64,000 nt of DNA from Rhodospirillales bacterium (GTDB taxonomy: Bacteria; Pseudomonadota; Alphaproteobacteria; Micavibrionales; UBA1664): positions 806,001 through 870,000 of the forward strand of contig CP060260.1 of assembly GCA_023898805.1 (NCBI GenBank). The letters run 5' to 3'. The position numbers were made by a program, and so were the translations under genes. The notes below the pieces were generated by a model. That model was not told the origin of the DNA and did no database searches. It was given only the letters and a program-made list of their open reading frames with translations. The stretch's first letter is position 1. Every line of letters starts with the position of its first letter. Shown here in pieces: positions 1 to 8,090 of the stretch.

Positions 1-1
1 C

Positions 2-1438
2 GTCATCCCCGGCGCGGTCAAGGGCATGACGTTGGCTGGACCGTCCTTTGATCTTGACGCGACCCAAGGCGATTTCCACATCAGCGGCAAGGGCACGCTC
101 GACGGCCAGCCGGCCACCATCGACTGGCAGGAATATTTCACCAAAAAGGCGACCACCTCGTTCGCCTCGAACCTCAGCGCGTCAATCGACACCGATAGTG
201 GGATCCGCCGCAAATTCATCGGATCGCTGGAGGACCGGATCGAAGGCATCATCCCCGCCGACGTGACGCTGAAAACCGCCAATGACGGCAAGGGCGCGCT
301 AAACGTAAGTGCCGATTTGACGGATGCCGTACTGAACTTCACCGATCCGTTGGGCGCGACCAAGGCAAAAGGGCAGCCCGCGAAACTGAAACTGACCGGC
401 ACGCTGCAAAACGGCTTGATCCAAAGCATCGATACACTTGGCGTCAACGGCGCGGGCATGGCGATCGCATCGGGCAGTATCGGATTCAGGCGCGACGCGA
501 ACGGCGATGCAACGCTGGCCGGCGCCAAACTTAACGGCCTGCGCCTTGGCCGCAACGATTGCGACATCGATGCAAGCTGGTCCTCCGCTGGCGCGCTCAA
601 AGCCATGGTGAGCGGCACCGCCTTCGACGCGGGCGGCGTTTTGGGCGGCGACAAGACGGCAAAGGCCAAAACCGCGATGGATTACGATATAAACCTGAAA
701 CTTGCGCATCTTTATCTTGCCGACCAATCGCTCGATTCTGTCACCGCCGCGCTCAAGGGCAATACCGGCGGCATGCTGCGCATGATCAATCTGACGGGCG
801 CGGCCGCCGGCACACCGGTGACCCTGCGTTACGATTCCGGTGGGCTGCTTTTCGATCTGGCCGACGCGGGCGCGGGCCTTTCCGCCCTAGGCATCAGCCA
901 GCGCGTGCGCGGTGGCACGCTGCACGCCGAAGGCATGCCGGGCAAAGGCGGCAACGTCGTGGGCAAGCTGGTGCTCAAGAATTTCAGCGTCACCCGCGCC
1001 CCGGTTCTGGCCAAGCTGATCAACCTGCTTTCCTTGCCCGGCCTGCTCAATATTCTTGAACAGGACACCGGCCTGAAATTCCAGCGCGCCGAGGCCGACA
1101 TCACCCTGCGCAACGGCGCGGACGGCTTCGCGGTCTCCTTCAAGGATGGCCGCACCTCCGGCGCGAGCCTCGGCCTGACCTTCGAAGGAACGGTCGACAT
1201 CGGCGCGGGCACCACCGACATTCACGGCACGGTGGTTCCGATGTCCGAGGTCAACTCGCTGCTCTCCGCAATCCCGCTGGTCGGCGACATCCTGACCGGC
1301 GGCGCCAAGGGCGGCGGCATTTTTGCCGCGACCTATGCGATGAAGGGGCCGATCGCGGACCCTAATGTCAGCATCAACCCGCTTTCGGTCCTCACCCCCG
1401 GCATATTGCGTCGCATCTTGTTTGAAGGCGCGCTTTAA
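2..1438 (+). CDS. AsmA-like / YhdP-type (DUF3971-like) protein, C-terminal part
   Basis: The reading frame is open to the first base of the window, so this is the 3' part of a larger gene (about 478 codons seen). The visible protein is Gly/Ala/Asp-rich with many short alternating beta-type segments. It ends in the pattern typical of alphaproteobacterial AsmA-like proteins: a Gly-rich stretch, a GGGIFAATYAMKGPIADP segment, then PLSVLTPGILRRILF. Family knowledge: AsmA/YhdP/TamB-type proteins are inner-membrane anchored periplasmic bridges implicated in phospholipid transport to the outer membrane. The N-terminal membrane anchor would lie upstream of the window. Family assignment is from the C-terminal pattern only; the exact subfamily is uncertain. 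Confidence 0.75.
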   Translation, partial: VIPGAVKGMTLAGPSFDLDATQGDFHISGKGTLDGQPATIDWQEYFTKKATTSFASNLSASIDTDSGIRRKFIGSLEDRIEGIIPADVTLKTANDGKGALNVSADLTDAVLNFTDPLGATKAKGQPAKLKLTGTLQNGLIQSIDTLGVNGAGMAIASGSIGFRRDANGDATLAGAKLNGLRLGRNDCDIDASWSSAGALKAMVSGTAFDAGGVLGGDKTAKAKTAMDYDINLKLAHLYLADQSLDSVTAALKGNTGGMLRMINLTGAAAGTPVTLRYDSGGLLFDLADAGAGLSALGISQRVRGGTLHAEGMPGKGGNVVGKLVLKNFSVTRAPVLAKLINLLSLPGLLNILEQDTGLKFQRAEADITLRNGADGFAVSFKDGRTSGASLGLTFEGTVDIGAGTTDIHGTVVPMSEVNSLLSAIPLVGDILTGGAKGGGIFAATYAMKGPIADPNVSINPLSVLTPGILRRILFEGAL

Positions 1439-1485
1439 CCAAGGACGCGTTTTACCGCGCCTGCGGGGCCAAGCCTTGACCGCGC

Positions 1486-1515
1486 CCTTGCGGGTGACAT
1501 CCTTGCGGGTGACAT
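1486..1515. repeat. 15-bp tandem direct repeat (2 copies)
   Basis: The 15-mer CCTTGCGGGTGACAT occurs twice back to back (1486-1500 and 1501-1515) in the 210-bp gene-free stretch between the AsmA-like gene and plsY. No function is evident. Confidence 0.8.
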
Positions 1516-1600
1516 GGGGAAAAGGCGTCTGCCGCGTCAAAGGGCCTTACCGGGGGAACCACCCCGCCTTCGTCCCTTTTCCTTGCATCCGTCCCTTTTC

Positions 1601-1641
1601 CATGTCACGCAATCTCATGACATTAATGAGTCCTGACCCTG
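1601..1641. repeat. Terminal part of a MITE-like element (remnant)
   Basis: About 40 bases here match the right end of the element at 7876-8039 with few differences: a CATGTCACGCAAT block, a TCATGACATTAATG block and the terminal CTGACCCT. The sequence just upstream (about 1560-1600) resembles the interior of that element more loosely. No matching left end was found before 1555, and the terminal TA is replaced by TG, so this looks like a decayed or one-ended copy. It ends 8 bases before the plsY start codon and could carry that gene's promoter or ribosome binding region. Confidence 0.6.
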
Positions 1642-1648
1642 GCCCCCG

Positions 1649-2293
1649 ATGACATTGCACGACATCCTTGCCCAGCATTTCACCCTTACCGCGCTGGCGG
1701 CGATCGCCTTCGGTTACTTGATGGGATCGGTGCCTTATGGGCTTTTGCTGACCCGTCTTGCGGGCCTTGGCGATGTGCGCGCGATCGGGTCGGGCAATAT
1801 CGGTGCGACCAACGTGCTACGCACGGGCAGGAAGGACCTTGCACTCGCCACGCTGATCCTCGATTCCGGCAAGGGTGCGGCGGCGGTGCTGATCGCCGCC
1901 TACCTGATTTGGCCCGGAAATTTACAAGGGCCGATGGGCGCGGCGCTGGGTGCGGTGCTGGGGCATTTATACCCGGTCTGGCTGAAATTCAAGGGCGGCA
2001 AAGGCGTTGCGACCACGCTGGGCGTGCTGCTCGCCTTCGCGCCGCTTGCCGGGCTCGCTTCCTGCATCGCATGGCTTGCGAGCGCGCTGGTCACACGTAT
2101 CTCGTCCCTTTCCGCGCTGGTGGCCATGGCGCTCGCGCCGTTTTTCACCGCGTATTTTTATACGCCGAAATGGTCTTGGCTGACAGGCACCATCGCGCTT
2201 CTGGTATGGTGGAAACACCGCGCCAACATCGCCCGCCTGATCCGTGGCGAGGAACCGAAAATCGGCCGGAAGAAAAATGCTCCCGCAAGCTGA
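1649..2293 (+). CDS. plsY: Glycerol-3-phosphate acyltransferase PlsY
   Basis: 214 residues, a usual length for PlsY. This integral membrane enzyme transfers the acyl group of acyl-phosphate (made by PlsX) to glycerol-3-phosphate, the first step of phospholipid synthesis. The family motifs are in order: GSVPYG at 26-31, GSGNIGATNVLR at 47-58 and HLYPVWLKFKGGKGVAT at 106-122, between five or so hydrophobic segments. The C-terminus is basic. The gene overlaps dprA by 17 bases and starts directly after a MITE-like remnant. There is no obvious strong ribosome binding site; ATG 1649 is the only start that fits the family N-terminus. Confidence 0.95.
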   Translation: MTLHDILAQHFTLTALAAIAFGYLMGSVPYGLLLTRLAGLGDVRAIGSGNIGATNVLRTGRKDLALATLILDSGKGAAAVLIAAYLIWPGNLQGPMGAALGAVLGHLYPVWLKFKGGKGVATTLGVLLAFAPLAGLASCIAWLASALVTRISSLSALVAMALAPFFTAYFYTPKWSWLTGTIALLVWWKHRANIARLIRGEEPKIGRKKNAPAS

Positions 2294-3419
2294 ACGCACC
2301 GCGCGCCTGCGCCTTGCGCGCAGCGAGGGGATCGGCCCCATAACCTTCCGCCGCCTGCTTGAACGTTACGGCAGCGGCTCCCGCGCGGTACAGGCCGTGC
2401 CCGAACTGGCAAAGCGCGGCGGGCGCGGCAAGCCGCTTTCCCTGTGCCCGGCATCGAAGGCCGAGGATGAAATCGCCGCGATTGAAAAACGCCGCGGCGC
2501 GCTGATCGTCTGGGGCGATCCGGACTACCCCGCGCCGCTGGCCGCGATCGAGGACGCGCCCCCCGTCCTGACCATGCTCGGCCGCACGGATCTGGTGAAA
2601 AAGACCGGCATCGGCATTGTCGGCGCGCGCAACGCCTCGCTGCAGGGTCGGCGCTTCACCGAAACGCTGGCCGCCGAACTGGGCCGCGCCGGGCTTGCCG
2701 TGATCTCCGGCCTCGCGCGCGGCATCGACACGGCGGCGCATGCCGCAAGCCTGTCTACCGGCACCATCGCGGTGGTCGCGGGCGGCGTCGACGTGGTCTA
2801 TCCCACGGAAAATCAGACGCTGTACGAACGCATCTGTGATCAGGGCGCACTCGTCGCGGAAAACGCTCTGGGCACACAGCCGATGGCCCAGCATTTCCCG
2901 CGCCGCAACCGCATTATTTCCGGCCTTGCCCGCGGCGTCTGCGTCGTCGAGGCGACGATCAAATCCGGCTCGCTGATCACCGCGCATTGCGCCGCCGATC
3001 AGGGGCGCGAGGTTTATGCCGTACCCGGCCATCCGCTTGATCCGCGCGCGGGCGGGCCGAATTCGTTGATCCGCGACGGTGCGATGCTGGTGACCGGCGC
3101 GGCCGATATTCTCGACTCTCTCGCCCGGTTGCGGGAAACGCGCATCGTGCGCGAACCGGCCTCCGCACTCGCGGACTTCGGCGCGGGCGAACCGGATGCC
3201 GCGATCCTTGAATCCGCGCGCGAACATGTTTTATCCCTGCTCGGCACCCTGCCGGTGCCGGTCGACGACCTGATCCGCGAAACCGCGATCCCGGCTTCGG
3301 TGGTGCAGACCGTATTGCTGGAACTCGAACTCGCGGGTCGGCTGACCCGGCACCCTCAAAACCGCGTATCCATGCCGTATATAGAGTATGCGGTGGACAA
3401 ATCGGGCACGCTGCTATAA
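2277..3419 (+). CDS. dprA: DNA-processing protein DprA
   Basis: 380 residues. DprA binds incoming single-stranded DNA during natural transformation and loads RecA. Visible: an N-terminal helix-hairpin-like part (about 8-60), then the Rossmann-type DprA core with GARNAS at 116-121, SGLARGID at 144-151, AVVAGGVDVVYP at 165-176, RNRIISGLARG at 210-220 and the KSGSLITA / VPGHP stretches at 229-253. A winged-helix-like C-terminal domain follows (about 310-375). I use ATG 2277 rather than the in-frame ATG 2244, because 2277 gives the family N-terminus, has a GGAAGA-like site just upstream and overlaps plsY by only 17 bases. The plsY-dprA-topA order is common in Alphaproteobacteria. Confidence 0.95.
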   Translation: MLPQAERTARLRLARSEGIGPITFRRLLERYGSGSRAVQAVPELAKRGGRGKPLSLCPASKAEDEIAAIEKRRGALIVWGDPDYPAPLAAIEDAPPVLTMLGRTDLVKKTGIGIVGARNASLQGRRFTETLAAELGRAGLAVISGLARGIDTAAHAASLSTGTIAVVAGGVDVVYPTENQTLYERICDQGALVAENALGTQPMAQHFPRRNRIISGLARGVCVVEATIKSGSLITAHCAADQGREVYAVPGHPLDPRAGGPNSLIRDGAMLVTGAADILDSLARLRETRIVREPASALADFGAGEPDAAILESAREHVLSLLGTLPVPVDDLIRETAIPASVVQTVLLELELAGRLTRHPQNRVSMPYIEYAVDKSGTLL

Positions 3420-3425
3420 ATCCCC

Positions 3426-6074
3426 ATGACCATGAGTGGACATTCCGTCGTCGTCGTCGAATCGCCCGCCAAGGCAAAGACGATCAACAAATACCTGGGC
3501 AAGGACTATACGGTCCTTGCGTCCTATGGCCATGTCCGCGACCTGCCGGCCAAGGACGGCTCGGTTCTGCCGGATGACGATTTTACCATGCGCTGGGAAC
3601 TGGGTGAACGCGCGGGCAAGCCGGTCGGAGAAATCAAAAAGGCGCTCAAGGGCGCAAGCCGCCTGTATCTGGCGACCGACCCCGACCGCGAGGGGGAGGC
3701 GATTTCATGGCATCTTGAGGAACTGCTCAACGACGGCAAGACCCTCAAGGGCATCGACGTCAAGCGCGTTGCCTTCAACGAAATCACCAAGACCGCGATC
3801 GTCGACGCCTTCGCCCGCCCGCGCGATGTCGACCGCAACCTGGTCGAGGCGTATTTGGCCCGCCGCGCGCTCGATTATCTGGTCGGCTTCACGATTTCCC
3901 CCGTGCTCTGGCGCAAACTGCCGGGTTCGCGCTCCGCAGGCCGCGTCCAGTCGGTCGCCCTGCGCCTTGTGTGCGAACGCGAGTCCGAAATCGAAAAATT
4001 CACCGCGCAGGAATACTGGACCATCCTAGCCCGCCTCAAGACCGGCGAAGGCGTGCCGTTCACCGCCCGCCTGACGCATCTTGCGGGCAACAAGCTGGGC
4101 AAATTCGACCTTGCGAACGAACACGACGCGCGCGCCGCGACCACCCGCATCGCCGGAAAATCCCTTAAGGTCGCGGCGATCGAGGCGAAGCAGGTCAAAC
4201 GCCATCCCTACCCGCCGTTCATCACCTCGACCCTGCAGCAGGAAGCCAGCCGCAAGCTCGGCATGTCTGCCTCCGAAACCATGCGCACCGCCCAGCGCCT
4301 GTACGAAGGCATCGAGATCGGCGGCGAAACCGTGGGCCTGATCACCTATATGCGGACCGACGGCACCACCCTGTCGGGCGAGGCGATTTCCCAATTGCGC
4401 GCGGTCGTGCGCGATACCTATGGCGACCGCTACGTGCCCGAGGCCCCGCGCGTCTATAAATCAAAGGCCAAGAACGCACAGGAAGCGCACGAGGCGATCC
4501 GCCCCACCAACGCCCGCCGCACCCCCGAACAGGTCGCGAAGCATCTGGGCGCGGCCGAGGCGAAACTTTACGACCTGATCTGGAAGCGCGCGATGGCCTG
4601 CCAGATGGAAAGCGCGCTGCTCGACCAGACCTCGGTCGATATCTCCGACGGCACGGACGACGTGGTGCTGCGCGCGACCGGATCGGTCGTCGCCTTCGAC
4701 GGATTTTTGAAACTTTACGAGGAATCGCGCGACGACGGCGCCGAGGAGGATGACGAAAACCGCCGCCTGCCCGCACTGCGGCCGGACGAACGCCTGTCCA
4801 CCCTCGACGTCAAGCCGGAACAGCATTTCACCCAAGCACCGCCGCGTTATACCGAAGCCAGCCTGGTCAAAAAACTGGAAGAAGAAGGCATCGGCCGCCC
4901 GTCGACTTATGCGTCCATCCTTCAGGTGCTGCAGGACCGCAACTATGTCCGCCTTGAACAAAAACGCTTTATCCCGGAAGACCGCGGGCGCATCGTCACC
5001 ACCTTCCTGACCAAATATTTCGCGCGCTACGTCGATTACAAATTCACCGCCGCGCTGGAGGAGGAGCTCGACGCCATCTCCGATGGCCATGTTGCATGGA
5101 AACACGCCCTGCGCGATTTCTGGACCGATTTCTCGAAAGCGGTTGACGACACGAAGGACCTGACGATCACGCAGGTAATCGACGCGCTGGACGAGGAACT
5201 GGGGCCGCACTTCTTCCCCGACCGCCACGATGGCAAAAACCCGCGCCTGTGCCCGGCCTGCGGCAACGGTCGCCTTGGCCTGCGCCTTGGCAAATCGGGC
5301 GCGTTCATCGGCTGCTCGAATTACCAGTCCGAACCCAAATGCAGTTACACCACCCCGCTGGTCGTCACCGACGGCGAAGGCCTGACCGGGCTGGAAGCCG
5401 GTCCGAAGGAACTGGGCGTCGACGTCACCACCGGCAAGCAAGTCACGCTGCGCCGCGGCCCTTACGGCGTTTACGTCCAACTGGGTGAAGCCGAAGGCAA
5501 GGAAAAACCGAAACGTCAGGGCCTGCCCAAAAACCTCGCACCCGACGACGTAACCCTCGACGTCGCGATGAGCCTGCTCTCCCTGCCGCGACTTGTCGGC
5601 ACGCATCCGGAATCCGGCGAAAAGATCCTTGCCGGTATCGGCCGCTTCGGCCCGTACCTCAAGCACGGCGACACATTCAAATCCCTGCCCAAGGACGACG
5701 ACGTCTTAAGCGTCGGCATCAACCGCGCGGTCGAATTGCTGGCACAGGCGCCCCAGCGCGGCAAACGCGGCGCGGGAGCGGGCAAACTGCGCGATGTCGG
5801 CGAACACCCGGCGACCAAGGAAATGATCGAACTCTACGCCGGACGCTACGGACCCTATGTCAGAATGGGCAAGGTCAACGCCACCCTGACGCGCGACACC
5901 GATCCAAAGGACCTGACGCTCGACGCCGCGATCGCCCTGATCGACAAAAAGGCGGGCGCCACATCCAAGGGCAAGGCCAAAAAGGTGAAAGCCGCGGCGA
6001 AGAAAACCCCGGCCAAGGCCAAAACTTCCAAACCCAAAACCGCTTCTAAAACCACAAAGGCCAAATCGGCCTAA
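3426..6074 (+). CDS. topA: DNA topoisomerase I (type IA)
   Basis: 882 residues. Relaxes negative supercoils through a covalent 5'-phosphotyrosine. Toprim domain at the N-terminus with VESPAKAKTI (12-21) and the metal-binding DPDREGE at 85-91. The catalytic tyrosine is Tyr308 in ITYMRTDG. One four-cysteine zinc-finger-like segment (CPACGNGR...CSNYQSEPKC) lies near residue 605-645, followed by two or three topoisomerase C-terminal repeats (FGPYLKHG, YGPYVRMG). The protein ends in a long Lys/Ala tail, common in alphaproteobacterial TopA and likely to bind DNA. It starts 6 bases after dprA; ATG 3432 is an alternative start. The 3' end overlaps the convergent znuB by 4 bases. Confidence 0.97.
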   Translation: MTMSGHSVVVVESPAKAKTINKYLGKDYTVLASYGHVRDLPAKDGSVLPDDDFTMRWELGERAGKPVGEIKKALKGASRLYLATDPDREGEAISWHLEELLNDGKTLKGIDVKRVAFNEITKTAIVDAFARPRDVDRNLVEAYLARRALDYLVGFTISPVLWRKLPGSRSAGRVQSVALRLVCERESEIEKFTAQEYWTILARLKTGEGVPFTARLTHLAGNKLGKFDLANEHDARAATTRIAGKSLKVAAIEAKQVKRHPYPPFITSTLQQEASRKLGMSASETMRTAQRLYEGIEIGGETVGLITYMRTDGTTLSGEAISQLRAVVRDTYGDRYVPEAPRVYKSKAKNAQEAHEAIRPTNARRTPEQVAKHLGAAEAKLYDLIWKRAMACQMESALLDQTSVDISDGTDDVVLRATGSVVAFDGFLKLYEESRDDGAEEDDENRRLPALRPDERLSTLDVKPEQHFTQAPPRYTEASLVKKLEEEGIGRPSTYASILQVLQDRNYVRLEQKRFIPEDRGRIVTTFLTKYFARYVDYKFTAALEEELDAISDGHVAWKHALRDFWTDFSKAVDDTKDLTITQVIDALDEELGPHFFPDRHDGKNPRLCPACGNGRLGLRLGKSGAFIGCSNYQSEPKCSYTTPLVVTDGEGLTGLEAGPKELGVDVTTGKQVTLRRGPYGVYVQLGEAEGKEKPKRQGLPKNLAPDDVTLDVAMSLLSLPRLVGTHPESGEKILAGIGRFGPYLKHGDTFKSLPKDDDVLSVGINRAVELLAQAPQRGKRGAGAGKLRDVGEHPATKEMIELYAGRYGPYVRMGKVNATLTRDTDPKDLTLDAAIALIDKKAGATSKGKAKKVKAAAKKTPAKAKTSKPKTASKTTKAKSA

Positions 6075-6946
6075 AGCACGGCTCGGCGCCCTTCGGCATA
6101 GGCCCGCAAAAGACTGCCATGCGCGCCGAAGACGACCGATGCGACGCACAAAATGCCGGTCGCCAGCACAACCCCCGGGCCGGCCGGAAGCCCCAGATGG
6201 TACGACGCCAGCAAGCCCAGATACGACCCGGCCGCCGCGATGCCGCAGGCCACGGCCATCATCCGGCCCAGCGAGCGCACCCAGAAAGGCGCGGCGATAG
6301 CGGGTAAAAGGATAAGCCCCAACGCCATCAGCGTGCCCAACGCCTGAAACGCGGCGACCAGATTGCCGACGATCAGCATGAAAAACACCGGGCCGGTCCA
6401 GCCGCGCCGACCGCCTGCCGCGGCCTGCAAGAATTCCGGGTCCATGCATTCGATGACCAGCCCGCGATAAATCTGCCCCAGCGCCACCCAGGTCAGCGTT
6501 GCCGTTCCGGCCACTAGCACCAGCGCGGATTCGTCGATCGCCAGAATATTGCCGAACAGGATATGCAGAAGGTCCACTCCGCTGCCCGCCCGCGAGATGA
6601 TCGCCATCCCGGCGGCCAAAGATAAAAGATAGACAAGCGCGACGCTCGAATCTTCGCGCAATTGCGTGACCCGCGTCAAAACACCGGCCAGTGCCGCGAC
6701 GAATATGCCCACCGCCAGCGCCGCCGCCGTCATCGGCCAGACGGCAATTCCCCAAAGCGCGAACGCGACGGCGACGCCTGGCAAAATCGCGTGGCTCATC
6801 GCGTCGCCTGCCAGCGTCATGCGCCGCAGGTTAAGGAACATCCCCACCGGCGCGCCGCTGATCGAAAGGATCAAGCATGCCACCAGCGCCCGGCGCATGA
6901 AGGCGTAATCGGCGAATGGCGCGATCAAAATGTCGTTAATGCCCAT
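6071..6946 (-). CDS. znuB: Zinc-type ABC transporter permease (ZnuB family)
   Basis: 291 residues with about eight hydrophobic segments; ABC-3 family permease for zinc or manganese. The signature region around GDAMSHAILPGVAVAF is the loop seen in ZnuB/MntB/TroC proteins. I start at ATG 6946, which follows an AAAGGGGGG-like ribosome binding site; the frame is open further upstream but that part is coded over by znuC. It overlaps the end of znuC by 11 bases, so the two are one operon. The zinc preference is inferred from the binding protein encoded at 8091-9071. Convergent with topA. Confidence 0.9.
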   Translation of the reverse strand: MGINDILIAPFADYAFMRRALVACLILSISGAPVGMFLNLRRMTLAGDAMSHAILPGVAVAFALWGIAVWPMTAAALAVGIFVAALAGVLTRVTQLREDSSVALVYLLSLAAGMAIISRAGSGVDLLHILFGNILAIDESALVLVAGTATLTWVALGQIYRGLVIECMDPEFLQAAAGGRRGWTGPVFFMLIVGNLVAAFQALGTLMALGLILLPAIAAPFWVRSLGRMMAVACGIAAAGSYLGLLASYHLGLPAGPGVVLATGILCVASVVFGAHGSLLRAYAEGRRAVL

Positions 6947-7745
6947 TCCGCCCCCCTTTATCCGCTTCCCCGTGATCGTGCCCGCACGGACATTCCGCGC
7001 CGTCCGCGTGTTCGGACACCGGAATCTCCTCACCCGCGGTATGCAGTTCGGCCATATCGAGGTCGAAGGACAAAAGCTTCTGCCGGAACAGGTCATGCGT
7101 ATGCCCGCGCCCGATGCAGCGTCCGGCCAGCACGACGGAATCGGGAAAATATTTGCGGATCAGCATCAGGTCGTGCAACACGCAGATCACCGTGCGCCCC
7201 TGCGCGTGCCAGTCCATGATGATGGCGATCAGCCGCGCGGTCGTATCCTGATCGACGGCGGCGAACGGCTCATCCAGCAGGATGACGCGCGCATCCTCCA
7301 CGATGGTGCGCGCAAACAATACGCGCTGGAACTGACCGCCCGACAGCGCACCGATCTGCCGCCCCCCGAACCCGCCAAGTCCCACGCGTTCAAGCGCTTC
7401 CTGCGCCTGCGCGCGCATCGCAAGCGTAAGCGCGCCGCCCTCGCCGGTCTGTCGCCAGAACCCGGCACACACCGCCTCAAGCACCGTGATCGGAAAATCG
7501 CGCGCAAGACCCGCGCCTTGCGGCAGATAGGCGATCTGCCCGCGTAGCGCCGGGTCAACGACCATGCGCCCCCTTTGCGGCCGCACGATTCCGGCGATGA
7601 CCTTAAGCAGCGTGCTTTTCCCCGACCCGTTCGGCCCGGCCAACGCGGTCAACGACCCCGTCTCGAAAATCGCGTGCACATCATGGATCGCGACCTGCGA
7701 TCCGTACCGGACGCCAACGTCCTCAAGCGTGATCGCCGCGCTCAT
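6936..7745 (-). CDS. znuC: Zinc-type ABC transporter ATP-binding protein (ZnuC family)
   Basis: 269 residues. Walker A GPNGSGKST at 37-45, signature LSGGQ at 134-138, Walker B with RVILLDEP at 153-160 and a His switch near residue 191. The last ~25 residues form a His/Cys/Asp-rich tail (HADGAECPCGHDHGEADKG), which may bind metal and could sense or gate zinc uptake (inference). ATG 7745 overlaps the stop of a 30-codon ORF as ATGA; an in-frame ATG at 7775 would add ten residues. Operon: small ORF, znuC, znuB. Confidence 0.9.
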   Translation of the reverse strand: MSAAITLEDVGVRYGSQVAIHDVHAIFETGSLTALAGPNGSGKSTLLKVIAGIVRPQRGRMVVDPALRGQIAYLPQGAGLARDFPITVLEAVCAGFWRQTGEGGALTLAMRAQAQEALERVGLGGFGGRQIGALSGGQFQRVLFARTIVEDARVILLDEPFAAVDQDTTARLIAIIMDWHAQGRTVICVLHDLMLIRKYFPDSVVLAGRCIGRGHTHDLFRQKLLSFDLDMAELHTAGEEIPVSEHADGAECPCGHDHGEADKGGRNGH

Positions 7746-7834
7746 GCGAAGATCGCCCACGCGGCCAAAGCCCATACCAGCGCCGAGATCAGGACGGCGA
7801 TGCCAAAGCGTTGCATTCGGTTCAGGTAAAACAT
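7742..7834 (-). CDS. Possible 30-residue single-span membrane protein
   Basis: A short frame with a basic start (MFYLNRMQRFG) followed by one hydrophobic helix of about 18 residues rich in Ala, Leu and Trp. Its TGA stop overlaps the znuC start as ATGA, the arrangement of translationally coupled genes. There is no clear Shine-Dalgarno site before ATG 7834 or ATG 7816. It may be a small transporter-associated protein, or only a chance frame that couples translation into znuC. I do not recognise a family. Confidence 0.4.
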   Translation of the reverse strand: MFYLNRMQRFGIAVLISALVWALAAWAIFA

Positions 7835-7875
7835 GACCGCGACACTATGCGCACCCACGCGCGGTTGACAAGTGT

Positions 7876-8039
7876 TAGGGTCAGGACCCATTAATCTTAT
7901 GGATTGCGCGCGAAGCCAAACCGCGTCCCGGCGGCTTAAAAAAACCTTGGCCGTAGGGCCGCCCACAGCTTTGGTCCTTTCCGTCGCATCCATCCTTGTC
8001 ATGTCACGCAATATCATGACATTAATGGATCTGACCCTA
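7876..8039. mobile_element. 164-bp MITE-like element, imperfect inverted ends, TA-flanked
   Basis: The ends are imperfect inverted repeats of about 35 bases. The left end reads TAGGGTCAGGACCCATTAAT and the reverse complement of the right end reads TAGGGTCAGATCCATTAATG, with similarity continuing inward through an ATTGCG block. Both termini carry TA, the target dinucleotide duplicated by IS630/Tc1-mariner-type transposases. There is no coding capacity. It sits in the divergent control region between the znuCB genes and znuA, its right end 51 bases before the znuA start. A second, partial copy lies at 1601-1641. Confidence 0.75.
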
Positions 8040-8090
8040 GGTTATAAACATAGCGTCACCCGATCCGGACACGAAGAAAAGGCCAGCACC

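Noticed and set aside
8040..8056. Zur-box-like dyad GTTATAAACATAGC before znuA
   Set aside because: The two halves match at only about four of seven positions and differ from known Zur sites; without more promoters to compare it cannot be called.
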